NCBI GenBank assembly: GCA_045105115.1 | Contig: JBGCDE010000220.1 | Span: forward strand, 1-10,412 | Origin: JAUIET01 sp045105115 | GTDB lineage: Bacteria > Pseudomonadota > Gammaproteobacteria > Pseudomonadales > JAUIET01 | Direction of reading: 5' to 3' | DNA length: 10,412 bases | Shown: in pieces, positions 5,794 through 10,412 of the stretch | Position numbering within the stretch: the first letter of the stretch is position 1 | Layout of the letters: every line of letters starts with the position of its first letter | The notes under the pieces: model-generated | Database searches by the model: none | Told to the model about the DNA's origin: nothing | The model's input: only the letters and a program-made list of their open reading frames with translations | Program-made: the position numbers and the translations under genes

Positions 5794-6579
5794 ATGATCA
5801 ACCGTATTCGTTATTTCTTGCTGGCATTGCTGGTAGTTTCCCAGACCAGCTTTGTGCTCAATGCCCAGGCCGAAGCGCCGGCTGCAGGCCAGGCCACTTC
5901 AAAAACGGTTGATTCGAAAATTGTTGACGCAATACGCAAGCGCATCATGCAGGCAAGGCCCGATCTGGTGGTAAACAGCGTTCAAGCCACACCGATTGAC
6001 AATATTTATCAGGCTACTATTACCAACGGCCCGACTGTATACACTACAAAAGACGGCGGCTTCTTCCTGACCGGAGATTTGTTCGAAGTACGCACAACAG
6101 GCCTGGTGAATCTGGCTGAAGCAGCACGGGAATCTGAACGTGTTGAGCTGTTGGCCGATATCAAACAGTCCGAAATGATCGTATTTTCACCACAAGTAAA
6201 GAAGGCGGCTGTCACCGTATTTACCGATGTTGACTGCGGCTACTGCCAAAAACTGCATCGTGAAGTCCCCGAACTGAATGCGATGGGCATTGAGGTCCGT
6301 TATCTTGCCTTCCCTCGGGCTGGTGTAGGCTCGCCTTCGTTTGACAAGCTGGTATCGGCCTGGTGCGCAGATGATCAACAATCGGCCATGACCCGTCTCA
6401 AGAATCGTGAACAGATTCCCAGTGCAAGCTGCGCTAACCCGGTTGCGCGTCAATACCGTATGGGGCAGGAAATGGGTATCCAGGGCACGCCCGCCATGAT
6501 CACATCGGATGGCCGATTGTTGCCAGGTTATATGCCTGCGGCGAATTTAGCGGAAGCTTTGGGCGTCGTATCGAACTAG
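5794..6579 (+). CDS. dsbC: Periplasmic thiol:disulfide interchange protein DsbC
   Basis: A dimeric periplasmic isomerase that repairs wrong disulfides and is kept reduced by DsbD. With the ATG at 5794 the product has 261 residues and a standard Sec signal peptide: MINRIR, a hydrophobic core LLALLVV, then cleavage probably after NAQA near residue 26. An N-terminal dimerisation domain with a TNGPTVYTTKDGGFFLTGDLFEV stretch precedes a thioredoxin fold with catalytic CGYC at 148-151, a second cysteine pair C191/C213 and the cis-proline loop GTP (P233). A frame-compatible ATG at 5734 with GAGG just upstream would add 20 residues before the signal; this makes an odd long N-region, so 5794 (with GGA at 5784-5786) is preferred, although both have plausible ribosome-binding sites. 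Probably co-transcribed with xerD. Confidence 0.95.
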   Translation: MINRIRYFLLALLVVSQTSFVLNAQAEAPAAGQATSKTVDSKIVDAIRKRIMQARPDLVVNSVQATPIDNIYQATITNGPTVYTTKDGGFFLTGDLFEVRTTGLVNLAEAARESERVELLADIKQSEMIVFSPQVKKAAVTVFTDVDCGYCQKLHREVPELNAMGIEVRYLAFPRAGVGSPSFDKLVSAWCADDQQSAMTRLKNREQIPSASCANPVARQYRMGQEMGIQGTPAMITSDGRLLPGYMPAANLAEALGVVSN

Positions 6580-6630
6580 CCAAGGCGGTAGGTTTGAATT
6601 ACGGGTAAATACTAGAGATACTCGCTGAGC

Positions 6631-6654
6631 GGCAAGGCACGTACTAAGCTTGCC
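6631..6654 (+). terminator. Possible weak hairpin terminator after dsbC
   Basis: GGCAAG (6631-6636) pairs with CTTGCC (6649-6654) over a 12-nt loop. No run of T follows (AACATTTCC), so it could be a rho-dependent or merely stabilising structure. The rest of the 139-nt gap between dsbC and hom shows only the hom promoter region and no Thr/Ile-rich leader peptide. Confidence 0.25.
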
Positions 6655-6676
6655 AACATTTCCCCCCACAATCTAA

Positions 6677-6687
6677 TGCTATAGAAT
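6677..6687 (+). promoter_or_regulatory. Candidate hom-thrC promoter -10 region
   Basis: TGCTATAGA (6677-6685) reads as an extended -10 (TG-n-TATAGA), and the overlapping TAGAAT at 6682-6687 is a five-of-six alternative. No good -35 is present at the right distance (TTGCCA at 6650-6655 is too far), which fits an extended -10 promoter. The predicted start is near 6692-6694, leaving a leader of about 25 nt that holds the GAGGG ribosome-binding site. Confidence 0.4.
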
Positions 6688-6718
6688 ACGCGCCTTTCCA
6701 CAGAGAGGGCGATGAGCA

Positions 6719-8026
6719 GTGACTGACGCAATACAAATAGGCTTATGTGGTCTTGGCACGGTCGGAAGCTCGGTGGTTAACATACTGCAGCGCAACGGCG
6801 AGTTAATCAGCGCACGTACGCAAAGACCACTGAAACTAACGCACGTCGGCGCCCGCCGCGACAACCCGCTTTGCTCGCTGGAAGGCATTCGCGTCAGTCG
6901 CGATGTGTTCGCCCCGGTCGAAGACCCTGATATAGATATAGTCATCGAGCTAATCGGTGGTACCGAACTTGCCAAAGAATTGGTGTTGCGCGCGATCAAC
7001 AATGGTAAGCATGTGGTTACCGCCAATAAAGCCCTGATTGCCGAGCACGGCAATGAAATTTTTGCCGCAGCCAGCGTCAAAGGCGTGCAAGTCTGTTTTG
7101 AAGCCGCTGTTGCCGGCGGTATTCCTATTATCAAGACCCTGCGTGAGGGCTTATCAGCAAATCGTATCGAATGGCTGGCCGGAATTATCAATGGCACAGG
7201 CAATTTTATTTTGACCGAAATGCGGTCTGCCGGGCGCGATTTTGATGACGTGTTGAAAGAAGCGCAGGAAAAGGGTTATGCCGAGGCAGATCCTACTTTT
7301 GATGTTGAAGGCATTGACGCCGCACATAAGCTAGCAATCCTGGCCTCGATAGCATTTGGAATGCCGCTGCAGTTTGACAAAACGTTCACGGAAGGTATCA
7401 GTGCACTTGATTTGGCTGACGTTGCTTATGCCGAGGAACTCGGTTACAGAATAAAGCATCTTGGCATCGCCAGAAAAACCGAGCAAGGTGTGGAGATGCG
7501 TGTGCATCCAACTCTAATTCCAGAGAAGCGGCTGATCGCGAACGTAGACGGTGTAATGAATGCGGTACTGATCAAAGGCGACGCTGTTGGTGCAACCTTG
7601 CATTACGGCGCTGGTGCCGGTGGTGACGCTACAGCATCATCCGTTATTGCTGACATTGTTGATGTGGCTCGGGTAATTGACGGCGAGGCAAGTCTACAGG
7701 TGCCGCCATTGTCAGTGTCACAGGCCTCTCTCGAATCGCCAGCCATTTTGGCGATAGAGCAAGTTGAAACGGCATTCTACTTGCGCTTGACCGTACTGGA
7801 TGAACCGGGCGTGCTGTCAACTATTACTCGCCAGTTCTCAGATGTCGGAATTAGTATCGAAGCCGTGATTCAGAAACAACCGGCGAATGGCGAAAAAACC
7901 GTTCCGTTGATCTTGCTGACGAACAAGACCAATCAACATACTTTGCAGCAAGCCATTGATGGTGTGCAAAATCTTACTGAAAACGCGGCTCCTATTGTTC
8001 GCATACGCGTAGAAACTCTCGGATAA
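6719..8026 (+). CDS. hom: Homoserine dehydrogenase
   Basis: Reduces L-aspartate 4-semialdehyde to L-homoserine with NAD(P)H, the branch point to threonine and methionine. The 435-residue enzyme is monofunctional, without an aspartokinase domain. It has the nucleotide-binding GLGTVG at residues 11-16, the TANKALIAEHG segment with K104, the INGTGNFILTEM block and the substrate-binding EADPTFDVEG region from residue 189 with K204. A C-terminal ACT domain follows from about residue 353 (DEPG at 361-364), which in this family mediates feedback control by threonine. The start is GTG, preceded by AGAGGG at 6704-6709. An ATG at 6712 opens only a four-codon frame and is not the start. thrC follows after 7 nt. 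No attenuator leader peptide is seen, so transcriptional control would differ from the E. coli thr operon. Confidence 0.97.
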   Translation: MTDAIQIGLCGLGTVGSSVVNILQRNGELISARTQRPLKLTHVGARRDNPLCSLEGIRVSRDVFAPVEDPDIDIVIELIGGTELAKELVLRAINNGKHVVTANKALIAEHGNEIFAAASVKGVQVCFEAAVAGGIPIIKTLREGLSANRIEWLAGIINGTGNFILTEMRSAGRDFDDVLKEAQEKGYAEADPTFDVEGIDAAHKLAILASIAFGMPLQFDKTFTEGISALDLADVAYAEELGYRIKHLGIARKTEQGVEMRVHPTLIPEKRLIANVDGVMNAVLIKGDAVGATLHYGAGAGGDATASSVIADIVDVARVIDGEASLQVPPLSVSQASLESPAILAIEQVETAFYLRLTVLDEPGVLSTITRQFSDVGISIEAVIQKQPANGEKTVPLILLTNKTNQHTLQQAIDGVQNLTENAAPIVRIRVETLG

Positions 8027-8033
8027 GCATACA

Positions 8034-9461
8034 ATGAAATACGTTAGTACACGCGGCTCGGCACCAGTCCTTGGTTTTGAAGATGTATTACTGGCAGGCA
8101 TGGCCAGTGACGGCGGTTTGTATGTGCCTGAAAAATTGCCCTCTTTTACTGAAAATGATCTTGAGCGCTTATCAACGTTATCCTACGCGGAACTTGCTTT
8201 CGAAATACTGTCGCTTTTTGTTGATGGCGAAATTGAAGACGATGCGTTACGCGGCATGATCAATGACAGTTACGCCGAATTTGCTCACCCATCAGTCACA
8301 CCTCTGGTGCAATTAGGCCACGATCAGTGGGTGCTCGAATTATTTCATGGACCAACTCTGGCATTCAAAGACGTTGCCTTACAGTTGCTGGGTCGCTTGT
8401 TTGAACACGTACTCAGTAAACGTAAGCAGCGTGTAGTGATACTGGGCGCCACCTCGGGTGATACCGGGTCGGCCGCAATTGAAGGGTGTCGGCACGGCCA
8501 GCACGTGGATATTTTTATTCTGCATCCACATCAGCGAGTATCCGATGTGCAGCGTCGGCAAATGACGACAGTGTTGGACGACCATGTATTTAATATTGCT
8601 GTGCAAGGCAACTTTGACGATTGCCAGGCCATTGTTAAAGCGAGCTTTGCGGATCAATCTTTTTTACCAGATGGCCGCCAGCTTGTCGCCGTAAACTCGA
8701 TCAATTGGGCGCGCATAATGGCGCAGATCGTTTACTATTTTTACGCGGCATTTCAATTGGGCTCGCCGGCGCGAGAGATCAGCTTTTCTGTGCCTACCGG
8801 TAACTTCGGAGATATTTTTGCAGGCTATCTCGCAAGCAAGATGGGTTTGCCGATTAAACGCTTACTGATTGCTACCAATCGAAATGATATTCTGCATCGC
8901 ACGCTGAACAGAAATGACTGCAAGCCACAAGAATTGCAACACACCTTGTCACCCAGTATGGATATCATGGTATCCAGTAATTTTGAGCGTTTGCTGTTTG
9001 ATCTCTATCAGCGTGACGGTGCTGCTATTGCCGATTTGATGAGTGCGGATGCAGGTGCGATGAGCTTAAGCGATGAGGCGTTGCAGGCAGCCCGAGCTCT
9101 GTTTTCCAGTGCGCGCGCTGACGACCAACAGACATGCGCTACTATTTCGGATTGTCATAAGAACACTGGCTACTTGTTAGATCCGCATACCGCTACCGGC
9201 GTGTATGCGGCGCAACAGTACGCTAAATCAAATGCTGAAGGTTGCCCGGTCGTGACCTTGGCAACCGCTCATCCGGCCAAATTCCCGGAAGCCATCAGGA
9301 AGTCTGGGGTTGCCTCGGGTGTTGATCTACCGGCCCATATGAGTGACCTGTTTGAGCGCGAAGAACGCTTTACTGTGTTGCCAAACGATATAGCGGCGGT
9401 GCAGCAATACGTCGCTGAACACTGCACAAGCGGTTCCGATGAGGACAAAGACAATCAGTAA
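8034..9461 (+). CDS. thrC: Threonine synthase
   Basis: A pyridoxal-phosphate enzyme that converts O-phospho-L-homoserine to L-threonine, the last step of the pathway that hom feeds; the intervening kinase (thrB) is not in this window. The 475-residue product starts with the typical MKYVSTRGSAPVLGFEDVLL. It holds the cofactor lysine K112 in LAFKD, GATSGDTGSAAIEG at 138-151, VNSINWAR at 220-227, the phosphate-binding VPTGNFGD at 253-260 and LATAHPAKFPEA from residue 409. It belongs to the long ThrC class (as in Pseudomonas and yeast) rather than the shorter Bacillus class. The ribosome-binding site is weak (GGAT), suggesting coupling to hom just upstream. Its last 23 nt overlap the proposed start of recJ in another frame. 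Confidence 0.97.
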   Translation: MKYVSTRGSAPVLGFEDVLLAGMASDGGLYVPEKLPSFTENDLERLSTLSYAELAFEILSLFVDGEIEDDALRGMINDSYAEFAHPSVTPLVQLGHDQWVLELFHGPTLAFKDVALQLLGRLFEHVLSKRKQRVVILGATSGDTGSAAIEGCRHGQHVDIFILHPHQRVSDVQRRQMTTVLDDHVFNIAVQGNFDDCQAIVKASFADQSFLPDGRQLVAVNSINWARIMAQIVYYFYAAFQLGSPAREISFSVPTGNFGDIFAGYLASKMGLPIKRLLIATNRNDILHRTLNRNDCKPQELQHTLSPSMDIMVSSNFERLLFDLYQRDGAAIADLMSADAGAMSLSDEALQAARALFSSARADDQQTCATISDCHKNTGYLLDPHTATGVYAAQQYAKSNAEGCPVVTLATAHPAKFPEAIRKSGVASGVDLPAHMSDLFEREERFTVLPNDIAAVQQYVAEHCTSGSDEDKDNQ

Positions 9462-10412
9462 CTCACTGACCGTTGTTCGCCGAACACCCGGTGCCGATAC
9501 TCGCTTCTCCGATGCTGTTCCCGCCGTGCTACAACGCGTTTATGCAGCCCGCGGTGTTTCATCTGACCAAGAGTTAGATTACCAACTGAAACATCTGTTA
9601 CCGCCAGAGTCCATGGCTGGGTTGGATGCAGCGACGGAACGCTTGCTGGCCGCTCTTGCAATGGAAGAGCGCGTACTGATTGTGGGTGACTTTGACGCAG
9701 ACGGTGCGACCAGCTGCGCAATCGGAGTGCGGGGTCTATTGGCCATGGGCTTTCCGCATGGGGATTTTCTGGTGCCAAATCGTTTCGAATATGGCTATGG
9801 TCTAACACCTGAAATTGTCGATGTAGCGAAACAATTTTCCCCAGACCTAATAGTTACTGTAGACAATGGCATTGCTGCTATAGAAGGTGTTGCGCACGCG
9901 AACGAGCTGGGTATTGATGTCATCGTAACTGACCATCACCTGCCAGGTGACGGCTTGCCTGAAGCCGTAGCCATTGTGAATCCAAACCAGGCAGGCTGTG
10001 ACTTTGCCAGCAAGTCCATCGCTGGTGTTGGCGTAATGTTCTATCTGCTAATGGCGTTGCGCAGAGCGCTGATTGAAGAACAGTGGTTCGAGCAAAATGG
10101 CGCGCAAGCCCCCAATCTTGCGGGCTTACTTGATCTGGTTGCATTGGGCACAGTGGCTGATGGTGTGTCTTTGGATTTCAATAATCGTATTCTGGTAGAG
10201 CAGGGCTTGCGTCGAATCAGAGCCGGCCGCGCTTGTGCCGGTGTGCTGGCCTTACTTGAGTGCGCAGGTCGCGATCATAAAAACTTAAGCTCTGGCGACC
10301 TAGGCTTCGTTCTGGGTCCGCGATTGAACGCAGCAGGGCGTATGGAAGATATGTCGATAGGCATTCGCTGCTTATTGACTGACAATGTTGAAGAAGCTAA
10401 ATCGCTTGCAAG
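9439..10412 (+). CDS. recJ: Single-stranded-DNA-specific 5'-3' exonuclease RecJ (5' part, cut by window edge)
   Basis: RecJ degrades single-stranded DNA 5' to 3' in recombinational and mismatch repair. The open frame runs without a stop from 9439 to the right edge, giving 324 complete codons of a protein that is about 570 residues in E. coli. DHH-phosphoesterase motifs are in order: DFDADG at residues 84-89, VDNGI around 142, TDHH with D165-H166-H167, LGTVAD ending at D241, and GPRLNAAGRMEDMS at 293-306. Metal-binding aspartates and histidines are intact. The ATG at 9439 lies inside the end of thrC and gives an N-terminus a few residues longer than E. coli RecJ; it lacks a clear ribosome-binding site, so translation may depend on thrC. 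No other ATG or GTG lies closer to the expected N-terminus. The C-terminal RecJ OB region lies outside the window. Confidence 0.93.
   Translation, partial: MRTKTISNSLTVVRRTPGADTRFSDAVPAVLQRVYAARGVSSDQELDYQLKHLLPPESMAGLDAATERLLAALAMEERVLIVGDFDADGATSCAIGVRGLLAMGFPHGDFLVPNRFEYGYGLTPEIVDVAKQFSPDLIVTVDNGIAAIEGVAHANELGIDVIVTDHHLPGDGLPEAVAIVNPNQAGCDFASKSIAGVGVMFYLLMALRRALIEEQWFEQNGAQAPNLAGLLDLVALGTVADGVSLDFNNRILVEQGLRRIRAGRACAGVLALLECAGRDHKNLSSGDLGFVLGPRLNAAGRMEDMSIGIRCLLTDNVEEAKSLA

Noticed and set aside
6580..6718. Threonine attenuator leader upstream of hom
   Set aside because: No short frame rich in Thr or Ile codons and no terminator/antiterminator pair are present; only a weak 6-bp hairpin and an extended -10.
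6679..7203. 174-codon minus-strand frame over the hom start
   Set aside because: Antisense to the conserved nucleotide-binding domain of hom; low-complexity Ser/Pro/Arg composition and no support.

Overview
This window looks like core chromosome of a gammaproteobacterium, probably a marine or environmental relative of the Pseudomonadales/Oceanospirillales/Cellvibrionales. The grounds are the product sequences and the gene order ypjD<- / ffh-rpsP-rimM-trmD-rplS-xerD-dsbC-hom-thrC-recJ->. From memory this closely follows the Pseudomonas arrangement, where a few extra genes sit between some of these blocks. Base composition is moderate and even across the coding part, and no insertion sequence, phage gene, tRNA, CRISPR array or toxin-like gene is visible.

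Layout. Positions 1-338 hold no credible gene but are rich in inverted repeats: a 39-nt repeat present in two opposite copies (37/39 identical), a 112-nt element with 30-nt terminal inverted repeats (29/30), and a terminator-like hairpin followed by seven T. Next comes ypjD (minus strand; CcsA-like membrane protein), separated from ffh by only 76 nt containing what look like overlapping divergent promoters. ffh (SRP GTPase) is followed by the classic trmD operon: rpsP (bS16), rimM (30S maturation), trmD (tRNA m1G37 methyltransferase) and rplS (bL19), ending in two consecutive terminator hairpins. Then come xerD (chromosome-dimer recombinase) and dsbC (periplasmic disulfide isomerase). After a 139-nt gap with a likely promoter follow hom and thrC (homoserine dehydrogenase and threonine synthase, consecutive reactions that lead from aspartate semialdehyde towards threonine). 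recJ (single-strand exonuclease) starts inside the end of thrC and runs off the right edge.

How the genes work together. The left half serves protein synthesis and export: SRP targeting, small- and large-subunit ribosomal proteins, ribosome maturation and tRNA modification. The middle pairs chromosome segregation with periplasmic protein folding, and the right part is threonine biosynthesis plus DNA repair. These are housekeeping genes linked by conserved synteny rather than one new system. I found no previously undescribed biological system. The parts that deserve a second look are non-coding: the left-edge repeats, the compact ypjD/ffh promoter region, and a hairpin that partly covers the rimM ribosome-binding site. 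Several natural start codons differ from the longest possible reading frame (ypjD, rimM, trmD, xerD, dsbC); the choice is explained in each entry.
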